Assembly: GCA_900556585.1 (NCBI GenBank)
Contig: USPD01000021.1
Span: 1 to 16,928 of the forward strand
Direction of reading: 5' to 3'
Source of the DNA: an uncultured Eggerthella sp.
GTDB lineage: Bacteria; Actinomycetota; Coriobacteriia; Coriobacteriales; Eggerthellaceae
Length of the DNA stretch: 16,928 nt
Below are positions 6,722 through 15,000 of this stretch, piece after piece (positions within the stretch are counted from its first letter, which is position 1; the number at the start of each line of letters is the position of its first letter). The position numbers were made by a program, and so were the translations under genes. A model generated the notes under the pieces. That model did no database searches, was not told the origin of the DNA, and was given only the letters and a program-made list of their open reading frames with translations.

Positions 6722-6776
6722 CCGCTGCAAGCTAGCCGCTGCAAACCAATTACCGCAAACTAGCCGCTGCAAGCCC
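6718..6776. repeat. Short degenerate repeat, CTAGCCGCTGCAA-like units
   Basis: Units CTAACCGCTGCAAG (6718-6731), CTAGCCGCTGCAAAC (6732-6746), a degraded unit containing TTACCGCAAA, and CTAGCCGCTGCAAGC (6760-6774) follow each other with a period of about 14 bases. They fill the space between the hairpin copies and the hydrolase terminator. No function is apparent. Confidence 0.55.
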
Positions 6777-6785
6777 CCTATAAAC

Positions 6786-6813
6786 TAAAAACGCCCGCAC
6801 TAACAGCGGGCGT
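6786..6813 (-). terminator. Rho-independent terminator of the hydrolase gene
   Basis: A perfect G+C-rich stem on the minus strand, ACGCCCGC (6813-6806) with GCGGGCGT (6798-6791) and a 7-base loop, is followed by TTTTAG. It starts 11 bases after the hydrolase stop codon and separates this gene from the crotonase. Confidence 0.9.
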
Positions 6814-6824
6814 CTAATGACTTC

Positions 6825-7511
6825 CTAAATAAATTCCTTCAGGAACTTATCGACAGCCGCATTAAATGGAACAGGATTATCATACGCAATAAAATGATCA
6901 CCCTGAATAAGCACCAATTCCGCCTTGGGTAAACTCTTATAAATAAGTTCTGTATGTTCCGCAGAAATCATATCGCTTGTACCGACAATAACCAAGGTAG
7001 GCGTTTCGAGCTTCGCCAAGCGTTTTGCATCGATTGCGGGTTGCGTTGCCATAAGGTTCCACAACTCGTAGCGCTTCATGGCATCTTCGCTTTCGTGCTT
7101 AATTTCTTCGTACTGTTTTGCTTTGTTGATAATTCGTTCACGAACAGGAGGAATAACACCTTCGATATCAAGGTTAGCGCCATTAAGAATGAGCTTATTT
7201 ACCCTTTCAGGATTATTCAACGCAAACAAAAGTGCCGTAATACCACCATCGGAAAAACCTAAAATATTTGCACGGAAAATACCATGCTCGTTCATGAAAT
7301 TAAGCAAGTCTTCCGCAAACTGATCGAACGTAAAAGGCGCAGTACCACGAGGCGATTCGCCTTGGCCACGCGTATCGATCGCAATAACTCGATACTCTTT
7401 TGAGAAGTATTCAATCTGATGCCTAAAACGCGTACAGTCTTCGCCATTTCCATGCAACAAAATAAGCGGATAACCAGAACCTTTTTCCTGATAATGAAGC
7501 TTGATGTCCAT
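6825..7511 (-). CDS. Alpha/beta-fold hydrolase
   Basis: A 228-residue cytoplasmic hydrolase without a signal peptide. The alpha/beta-hydrolase core is clear: HGNGED (20-25) supplies the oxyanion hole, S87 in GFSDGG is the nucleophile at the elbow, D180 in VGTSDMI the acid and H206 in GDHF the base. DTRGQGES (46-53) is a conserved loop of the family. The lid region (about 115-165) is short and helical. Similar proteins are esterases, C-C bond hydrolases or thioesterases; the substrate cannot be told. Start: ATG at 7511 with AAGGAGGGG close before it. Its own strong terminator follows. Neighbouring acyl-CoA enzymes make an ester or thioester substrate plausible. It is divergent from the iron-sulfur flavoprotein, with a palindrome (7525-7549) close to its start. 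Confidence 0.9.
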   Translation of the reverse strand: MDIKLHYQEKGSGYPLILLHGNGEDCTRFRHQIEYFSKEYRVIAIDTRGQGESPRGTAPFTFDQFAEDLLNFMNEHGIFRANILGFSDGGITALLFALNNPERVNKLILNGANLDIEGVIPPVRERIINKAKQYEEIKHESEDAMKRYELWNLMATQPAIDAKRLAKLETPTLVIVGTSDMISAEHTELIYKSLPKAELVLIQGDHFIAYDNPVPFNAAVDKFLKEFI

Positions 7512-7524
7512 AGCCCCTCCTTAA

Positions 7525-7549
7525 AATACGCTTAAAACAAATGCGTATT
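7525..7549. promoter_or_regulatory. Palindrome in front of the hydrolase gene, candidate operator
   Basis: AATACGC (7525-7531) and GCGTATT (7543-7549) form a perfect 7-base dyad with an 11-base spacer, 13 bases upstream of the hydrolase ATG. It could be a repressor site or a leader hairpin close to the ribosome binding site. Confidence 0.45.
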
Positions 7550-7583
7550 ATCTCCAGTCACAAATGCATGGCAGAACAAATTC

Positions 7584-7607
7584 GTAAGACAATTATGTAA
7601 GACAATT
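7584..7607. repeat. Direct repeat GTAAGACAATT
   Basis: Two exact copies of GTAAGACAATT (7584-7594 and 7597-7607) with a 13-base period lie in the divergent region between the hydrolase and flavoprotein genes. They could be tandem regulator sites. Confidence 0.45.
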
Positions 7608-7712
7608 CCCCTTTAACTGTCTAACATCTATTGTAACGGTGTTTTTGCCGTTCAAACACTCATGGGTTGCAAATGGTTCTATTCTTTATTGCAAAACATC
7701 GTCTATCAAACA

Positions 7713-7733
7713 CCTTGTACAATACCTACAAGG
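7713..7733 (+). promoter_or_regulatory. Palindrome in front of the flavoprotein gene, candidate operator
   Basis: CCTTGTA (7713-7719), seven bases, TACAAGG (7727-7733): a perfect 21-base dyad centred 40 bases upstream of the ATG at 7763. Size and place fit a dimeric repressor site. TACAAT at 7718-7723 inside it resembles a -10 box, although no matching -35 box is obvious. Confidence 0.5.
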
Positions 7734-7745
7734 AGCAAATAAGGG

Positions 7746-7766
7746 ATGCAAAGGGGTTCACTATGA
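7746..7766 (+). other. Six-codon leader frame overlapping the flavoprotein start
   Basis: ATG at 7746 opens M-Q-R-G-S-L-stop. Its TGA (7764-7766) overlaps the ATG of the flavoprotein gene (7763-7765) as ATGA, the classic layout of translational coupling. AAGGAG (7730-7735) and AAGGG (7741-7745) precede it. It may be chance, because the codons contain the ribosome binding site of the next gene. Confidence 0.3.
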
Positions 7767-8377
7767 AAATTCTTGCCATAAATGGAAGCCACCGTGTTGG
7801 CGAAAACACAAGCAAACTCTTACAGATGGCTCTAGATGAAGCAGCTGCCTTGGGCGCCGAAACTGAACTGGTTGATTTAGCAGAATTAGATATTGATTTT
7901 TGTGCGGGTTGTAACAAATGTCTTTTTAAACCCACGTGTTCTATCAGCGATGATATGGATGCTCTTAAACAAAAAATGCTTGATGCAGATGGCATTATTT
8001 TGGGTTCACCCGATTACTTTGGCAACGTTACTGCACGCATGAAGAACTTTATCGATCGAACACGACCACTTCATATGACTTCCAACCAACTAAAAGGAAA
8101 AGTTGGTGGCTTTTTAACGATGTCTGGCTTAGATAACTGTGGTGCTGAAAGCACTAATGCTGTTTTGGAAAACTTCTTTGCCACTCACGAAATGCTTATT
8201 ATTCATCCACGTCCTGAAGGTCCTGTGATTGCTTCAGGCATTACTGGCTCTTTAATGGCAGGCATGCAAGATGGCAAACCCCGTTGGCGTCACAGTGTTG
8301 AAGAAGATCCTATTGCGCCATTACTGGCACATCAGTTAGGAAAAGATATGGTGGAACTAATTCAGCGTCTTAGTTAG
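7763..8377 (+). CDS. Iron-sulfur flavoprotein / NAD(P)H-dependent FMN reductase family
   Basis: A 204-residue flavodoxin-fold protein of the NADPH-dependent FMN reductase group. The N-terminus MKILAINGSHRVGENTS has the FMN phosphate loop (about 6-17), and GSPDYFGNVTARMKNFIDR (81-99) is the flavin-ring segment. Cysteines 47, 50, 53 and 59 (C-X2-C-X2-C-X5-C) match the compact 4Fe-4S motif of the Isf iron-sulfur flavoproteins, so electron transfer through FMN and a cluster is likely. The last 40 residues are rich in charged and aromatic residues, with no further motif. Start: ATG at 7763, six bases after AAGGGG; a longer frame from 7667 adds residues unlike the family. A palindrome lies in front of it, and it is divergent from the hydrolase gene. 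It may feed or balance reducing power for the nearby flavoenzymes, which is inference. Confidence 0.88.
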   Translation: MKILAINGSHRVGENTSKLLQMALDEAAALGAETELVDLAELDIDFCAGCNKCLFKPTCSISDDMDALKQKMLDADGIILGSPDYFGNVTARMKNFIDRTRPLHMTSNQLKGKVGGFLTMSGLDNCGAESTNAVLENFFATHEMLIIHPRPEGPVIASGITGSLMAGMQDGKPRWRHSVEEDPIAPLLAHQLGKDMVELIQRLS

Positions 8378-8383
8378 CACTGC

Positions 8384-8405
8384 TTAAAAGGGCGAACCGT
8401 TTTAA
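8384..8405. terminator. Possible shared hairpin between convergent genes
   Basis: TTAAAAGGG (8384-8392), loop CGAA, CC-G-TTTTAA (8397-8405) pairs over nine positions with one G-G mismatch. It starts seven bases after the flavoprotein stop and contains the stop codon of the HTH gene (8402-8404). The T-runs are inside the stem, so this is at best a weak two-way terminator. Confidence 0.35.
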
Positions 8406-8734
8406 AAGAAAGCCTCTTCGCCTTCTTTTAAATACATTCTTACCCATTCTTTAACGCGATGGCGATCTAAAATGTGGTATTTGGCCATAACCTCCACAAC
8501 GCCCATACCATTAATCCTGTCGCGTGCTACCGCAATTTTTATTTCAGGAGGATACGTTATACGCTCACCTGTGTGGCTGGCCAGAAATTCTTCGGTACCT
8601 AAAGCGCGCCAAGTATATGACCAGTCACGTACGGTTTCGCGATTAATTCCCAGTTCTGACGATACCGCTTTATAACCCATACCTTTTTCGAAAAGTTCAG
8701 CAGCCCTTTGCCGAAGTGAGATACTCCAATTCAT
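8402..8734 (-). CDS. Two-HTH protein, orphan IS3-type OrfA-like
   Basis: A 110-residue, basic, helix-rich protein with two successive helix-turn-helix segments: RAAELFEKGMGYKAVSSELG (10-29, first HTH, continuing to about 42) and about residues 62-100 (VVEVMAKYHILDRHRVKEW inside it). This is the layout of the first protein (OrfA) of IS3-family elements and of InsE-like domains. It ends EEAFF, earlier than typical OrfA proteins. No OrfB or transposase catalytic core follows: the convergent flavoprotein gene lies 24 bases away, and neither shifted frame stays open beyond about a dozen codons. Start: ATG at 8734 with the strong site GGGAGGTGA before it; a frame from 8779 adds 15 residues without such a site. 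It could be an insertion-sequence remnant or a domesticated DNA-binding protein. No terminal repeats were recognised. Confidence 0.7.
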   Translation of the reverse strand: MNWSISLRQRAAELFEKGMGYKAVSSELGINRETVRDWSYTWRALGTEEFLASHTGERITYPPEIKIAVARDRINGMGVVEVMAKYHILDRHRVKEWVRMYLKEGEEAFF

Positions 8735-9000
8735 AAATTCACCTCCCTTTACGAAATCCCCCCTGCGGTCGCTGGCCATGATTTAAACGCCGTATTGGTC
8801 GGTCTATGAATTGCGCATTTAACAACTCAAGCGAACCGCTGATGATATTAGTCGGCTATCTGAATCGCTTGAAGTATTCGTATGTCAGTAACGATTAGTT
8901 GTGCTGATGCCAGCAGATTGTTATGGAATTTCAAAAATGAAATCAGGATATGTCAGAAATGAGCGATAGCTGTATTTAGATTCTGCTATCTGTCAGAAAA
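8735..9000. other. Gene-free stretch upstream of the HTH gene
   Basis: No coding frame is supported. Structures seen: TCAAGCGA (8827-8834) and TCGCTTGA (8865-8872), a perfect 8-base dyad enclosing a smaller CCG/CGG pair; TGTCAGAAA repeated at 8951-8959 and 8991-8999; GATAGC (8965-8970) with GCTATC (8985-8990). The stretch may hold the promoter of the HTH gene or degraded mobile-element DNA. Confidence 0.5.
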
Positions 9001-9045
9001 GCTAAAACCAGCAAGGGAGCTCGAGTGCATATGCCTCGGGCTCCC
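9001..9045 (-). terminator. Terminator of the surface-protein gene
   Basis: On the minus strand GGGAGCCCGAG (9045-9035) pairs with CTCGAGCTCCC (9025-9015) through 11 pairs (one non-Watson-Crick position), with a 9-base loop. An imperfect T-rich tail follows (TTGCTGGTTTTAGCTTTT). It begins about 30 bases after the stop codon at 9075. Confidence 0.75.
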
Positions 9046-9074
9046 CCGGATCTGTTCGTTTTAGCGTAAAGCCT

Positions 9075-12000
9075 TTACCTTACGTGACGGCCACGTGGAC
9101 GACGCATCTTTCGGATTGCGTACGTTGCGCCAGCTGCCGCTGCAGCAACTACCGCTGCAATTGCTGCCATGATACCGCCCATGAAGTCACCCGTCTTGGC
9201 CATGAACTCCTTGATCGGCTCAACTGGCGAAGCGGGAGCTACAGGCTCTTCGTAGGTATTGACAAAGAGAGGTGCTCCGCCATCTTCAGTTGCATACGCA
9301 ATCGAAGCGTTCAGTTTGCCTTCTTCATTGTCCGTCACCTTAACAGTTACGTTGTAAACCGTTTCATCATAGGTAACGCCGTTGTTCTGGATGCCTTCCG
9401 TATTAGGATCGGTATCCTCGGGTGCAACCTCGGTAATGGTATAGGCGTATTCACCAGGCTTGTCGTAGGTGATGGTGTCGAAGGTTACGGCACCAGTTTC
9501 TTCGTTAGTTGCCGTGCTTACTTCGTTGCCATCAGCGCCTGCCAACTTAAAGCTGAACTCACCTGCATCCAAGCCGCGACCCTTAATAAGCTTGCCGGCA
9601 CCTAAGGCTACGCTTGTTGGATCAGCGGTATACGTATTGGCGAATATTACCGCCTTATCCGCTACCTGAGGCATCTCCCAAGTTACTTTCAATTCTCCAG
9701 TGTAGTTGCCATTGGCATCTTTATCCGTTACATGCGCAATTACTGTGTATGCTGCATCGTCGTAGTCAATGCCTGCGGCACCTTCATTCACTTCTTTCAA
9801 AGTGTAGGTGTAGTCGCCTGGCTTCGTGAATTTCTGAGCCGGCATAGAAATGGTTCCGTCTGCCGCGTTCTTTGCTTCCGTTACTACGCTTCCGTCTGCT
9901 GGATCAATAAGCTGGAAAGTGAATTCGCCTTCGCCAAGCACTCGATCTGTATTAGCCTGCAGTTCTTTCTTCAACGTGAACCCACCATCGCCCGTCAGGC
10001 TGGATTCTTTCGGATCTACCTTGTAGACGTTAGTGAACGTGAAGTCGTTTCCTGCATCTGCATTCTTATCCGATGTTGCCTTTACGGAAATCTTTCCTTC
10101 ACCTTCGTCGGTTACCGTTACACTAACAGTTTTCTCGGACGTGTCGTTGGTTACACCCGCAACGCTTCCAGCAGTTTCTTTGATGGTATAGGTGAAGGTC
10201 TTGCTACGTCCTGCCGTAAGCAGATCAACATCAGCGTTTACATCCGCTGCTCCAGCAGTCGTGCTTTCGCTTTCCTTTTCTCCTGATTCTTCACCCATAG
10301 CTTTTTCTGCCTCGGTTTCGCCTGCCACATCTTCTACAGCCTGCTCTTCTTCGTCAGTTGCATCCAAAGCCACGATGGGTGTTCCAAATACGTTTTCCAT
10401 CGTGAAGGTGATAGGTCCAAAGCTTACTGCATCATTCTTGTTGGTTGTGGTTGTCTCTTCGGGCATCGGCGCTGGTGTACCATCGCTTGCTGCATTTCCT
10501 GTAATCTCAAACGTAAAGGTATCATCTTCCAGAGTTGGCGCTTGTGTAAGTCCTTCGCCCGGAACAATTTCCTTATTACCCTTCAGATTCAGCTCGGCTT
10601 TTGCGCTTGCGCCGTAAGTATTCACGAACTCAACGCCCGCTGCGCTCTCGTAGTCAACGTCAACACTCAGCTTGCCATGACGGTCATCCGTTACCTTGAC
10701 CGTTACGTTTGTATTACCGCCAATATAGGTAACACCGCCCGACAGGTTTGCTTCAACCTCAGATACGGAATAATTAAAGGTATATACATCTTCGTCACCT
10801 GAAGAATCGAGTGTTGCTTTGCCTACCTCATCCGATCCGTCTGCAGCCGCAGCTTCAGCCAGAGTCTCTGTTGTATAGGTAATATCATCAAAAGTAATGT
10901 TTCCACTGCCATCATTGGTTCCCTCAGCGACTACTACGTTGCCACTGGTTACCTGGAACTTGAAGTCTTTCGCATAATTGGCGATTTCATCGTTTCTCAG
11001 CGTCTTGTGAGCAACAATCTGTGCTGCTCCGTTTGCTCCGATGGTAATATCGCTGGCTTTATACGTGTTCACGAATGCGACTTCTGCACGCTCGTCAGTG
11101 TATTCCTTGCTGTCTGTACCATCATTTACCGTGGTCTCCACCGTCATCGTGCCATCGCCATCATCCGTAGCAGTAATGCTTACCGTGAAGGTTTTGCTGT
11201 CAAGCGTGTAACCCGCGTAGTCACCTTCGCCAGATGTGCCTTCTTCCTTAATGGTGTAGGTATAGGTCACTCCATCATCCGATTTATCAAACTTGATGTT
11301 CTCAAACGGATTGCCTATTACGGAAGTCGCCGTGCCTGCAGCACCAGCCGCATTCTTTACCGTTGTTGCTGTGCCGTCTGTGATACCAAGCTTGCCAGCC
11401 GCAGCTTCTTTGTTATCGCCTGTGGCTTCAATGGTGAACGAGAACTGTTCTGCCGTCATATTGCGGTTGTTCAGCGTCTTGGTGATATCAAGCCCACCTG
11501 CACCATCTGCATTGTATTCAGCCTTTGTCTCATATTTGTTTTCAAACTGACCGTTTGCAACTGATGCCGTAGCTACCAGTTTGCCGGTGGATGCACCAGT
11601 ATTATCCTTGTCCGTCACTGTTACAGTGATGGTCACTGAATGGCTGTCATAGGTGACGCCACCCTGTCCTGCATTCACTTCACTTACCGAATATGTATAT
11701 ACGCCAGCTTTATCGTACGTGATTTCTCCAAAGTCAAAAGTCGCTTCCGTACCATCACCTTCTGCATTTGGCGCGTTTACAGTCTTGTGCGCATTGCCGT
11801 TATCGTCAATTGTCACTCCGGCATTTGAGTCTTCTACTGGCATCGGCGCACCATCTACTGGTGTCAGCACAAACTCGAATGCGTAATCTTCCGTCCACTC
11901 ATGACCTGTAAATTTCTTAGTCAACGCAAAGTTGGTCGGTACCGCATCTTCGGTGGGAGCTGCACCATAGGTGTTGGTGAATGCCGCCGCACCCGTTACC

Positions 12001-15000
12001 TGTTTATCCGCATCTGTCGTTGCATTGCTGTTGTCGTGATTTGCAGTTGCTGTCAGCGTTCCCTTGCCATCGTCCGTCACCGTCACTGTCACGGTACGGC
12101 TGGTCGATGGATCAACAGTCACACCGTTGGCACTCGTCGATGTCTCGGTTACCGTGTATTCAAATTCTTTCGAAGACGCACCATTCAGCTTTTCTTTTGT
12201 AAAGGTAATATCTCCAAAGTATGCCGATGCTGCTTCCTTGCCGGAATCATTTCCAAGACCGGTGATTTCAGTCTCAGCTGGCATAGGAGCGTCTTTGGTT
12301 ACCGCTTCAATCTTGAAGTTGAATCCATCATTCGCTTCCCAGTCACGGCCTGCAAGTGTCTTCTGAACTGCAATTCCTGTGCTGTCTTTTCCGCCAATTG
12401 TCACATCATTCGTATCATAATCGTTGGTAAAGACCGCCGGCGTATCATCACCCTCTGCCGTAATAACTGCGTTTGCAGAAAGGGTTCCTGTCTTCTTGCC
12501 GTTCTCGTCTTCATCTTCCGTAACGGTTACGGTTACGTTAGCTACATGACTGTCATAGGAAATTCCGGCATTGTAGTTTTCTGTATCCTCTTCCGGCACA
12601 ACCTCACTTACGGTGTAGTGATATATTCCAGCTTTTTCATACTTAATCTTGCCGAAATCAAATGCTGCTGTTGTTCCATTTTCCTCGTCTGGACCATCGA
12701 CAGTAACTGTCTTTACACCATCCACCGCATCCGCAGGCATTGGAGCTCCATCTACCGCTCTCAGTTCGAAATCAAAGCTGTAATCCTTGGTCCACTCATG
12801 ACCTGTGAATTCTTTGCTGAAGGTAAATCCTTCTGGGACACCTTCGTATGCAGTCGGAACAAAGCTGTTTGTAAAGTCTACACGTCCGCTTGTCGTATTC
12901 GGATCGATAACTACAGTACGCTCCAAAACGTTATTCACATTTTTCACGGTAACAGTAACGGTATAGGTTTTGGAATCTTTAGCCACATTTACAATGCTTG
13001 TTGGATCCACATCCCGCTCCGTTATGGCGTAAACGTAGGTTCCCTCGTGAGTATAGGTCGCGTTGCCCGTGCTGAACGCATACGTGTTGCCCGTTTCACT
13101 TGCAGACGGCGTGATGGTGATGTTGTAGCTCAGTTTACCAGCCTCGGAAGTAAAATCTTTCACCGTTGCGCCGATATTATCAAAGTTGAACGTAGGCATT
13201 TCGTCTGCCGCAACACCCTGAACTTCCATGGACACATCAAAAGTAAAGGTATCGCCCTGCTGCCAGTTACGCCCGCTCATCGTCTTGAAAATCTGAGTGG
13301 AGCCACTAACGGCTGTTGCATTATAAACATTTGTAAAGTTAATCGCATCCAGCGCAACCGGGGTATTCTCCTGATCGCCCGCACCAACTAACACAGCGCT
13401 TGCATTCACACTCAAAACGCCTGTTGCCTGATCCTCTGTTACTTCAAAGGTAATTGTGTAGGTTCGACCTGTATTCTGCGGGCTCACACCTGCAGGCATA
13501 TTGGTTTCGTTTTCGTAAATGTTGTACTGGTAGGTACCGGCCTTTGTAAATGTAATTTTACCAAAGTCGAACGTCGCCGTATTATTCTGCGTGTTCGTAT
13601 TCTTATTGGTTACTGAAACAATCGGACGTCCATCGTCATCGTTAGTCACATTCAGTCCCTCAGGCATCGGATTGCCTGCGTTCTGCGCCCTCATCATAAA
13701 GGTGAACTGATCATCCGCCATAACGTAAGAACCAGAATTGTCATCTACATTCTTGTTGCCGCCGAGAATCTCTTGCGCATCGTCACCGTATACAACCGGA
13801 ATAGGTGCATAGCTATTCTCGAAGGTCATGTCATTTTCGTCAGCGCCATCGCCAACTGTGCCATAGGCTACGTTTGTCTGCAGTGTACCGGAACCGTTGT
13901 CGGATACCGTAACTGTAATCGTGCCCACATGGCGGTCATAGGTCATACCGTTGACTGGCTCTGCTGTCTGCTCAGGCAACGCATCTCCGTTGTGCTCTGT
14001 CTCGGTCACATTGAAGGTATACGTACCAGTCTTCGCAAAGGTGAAAGTTCCAGTAAACGCAAACTCTTTACTATTATTGTTTGTTTCCATTGCTGCCGTG
14101 GCTTCTGCGCTTTCAAATGCCACTGCTTCTTCTGCATCGGCAGCTTTATAGGAAACAGCGCTCCAATCTACACCGTCTTCTACGCTGCCCTTCGTCAGAG
14201 TAAATCCGAATGTTTCATCCTCCAGGCCGTTGCGTCCTTCGATAATCTTGGTTCCCTTAAAGGAAGTCGCGCCGTCAACCTCACCGGAACCGGCAGAGTA
14301 CTTGTTCTCAAAGGTAACTGGATTGCTGGTAATCGCCGCATGGAGACTGCCGTCATACTCACCAGCTTCATTTGTTTCCTTTACCTCAACTGTAATGGTA
14401 TAGGTGTTTTCATCGTAGTCCCAGCCTGCAGGAGCTGCTTCCTTCGCCTGATCCTCCGTTACCTGGAATTTATAAGTGCCTGGCTCTGTGAAGGTAATTT
14501 CGCCAAACTTTGCATCCTGCGTATCATCCGCATCGAAATGTTCCGTCACGCCAGCCTTAAGGGCGCTCTCTTCATATTCAACTGTTTTCCAGTCAACGCC
14601 CTCTTCCTCTACCGGAGTTAGCGTGAAGTTGAAGTCATCATCCGTCTCCCAGCCGGTCACTTTCTTGGTTACCTGCAGCGGTGTATCTGTCTCGCCTCCG
14701 ATGGTATCCGTGCCATGATCATACTTATTCTCAATTGTCGGATTATTTCCAGTTACTCCGCTGATGTAGAGTTTGCCATCGTACTGAGGCGCCTCTCCTC
14801 CTGGCTCATAAGATGGATTGACATCTGTCACCTTGACCGTGATTGTTCTGGCTGTTGTATCAAATTCCCAACCAGTATCATCGGCAGGTTGCACTTCCTG
14901 AACCGTAAAGGTATACGTACCTGGTTCTGCGAAAGTCAGCTTACCAAAGCTTAAGGTCTGTGTTCCATCTGCTGCAATGGTTCCTTGGGTGGTTACCGTT

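Noticed and set aside
7667..7762. Longer N-terminus for the flavoprotein
   Set aside because: The extra 32 residues are unlike the family, while the ATG at 7763 has AAGGGG at six bases and begins with the standard MKILAINGS.
8390..8402. Programmed frameshift (TTTCTTTTAAAAC) joining the HTH protein to an OrfB
   Set aside because: Both shifted frames stop within about a dozen codons and the convergent flavoprotein gene occupies the space where OrfB would be.
11901..13391. Long plus-strand frame of 496 codons and several others antisense to the surface protein
   Set aside because: Long antisense frames are a side effect of the repetitive, biased codon use of the isopeptide modules; the minus-strand frame carries all domain motifs.
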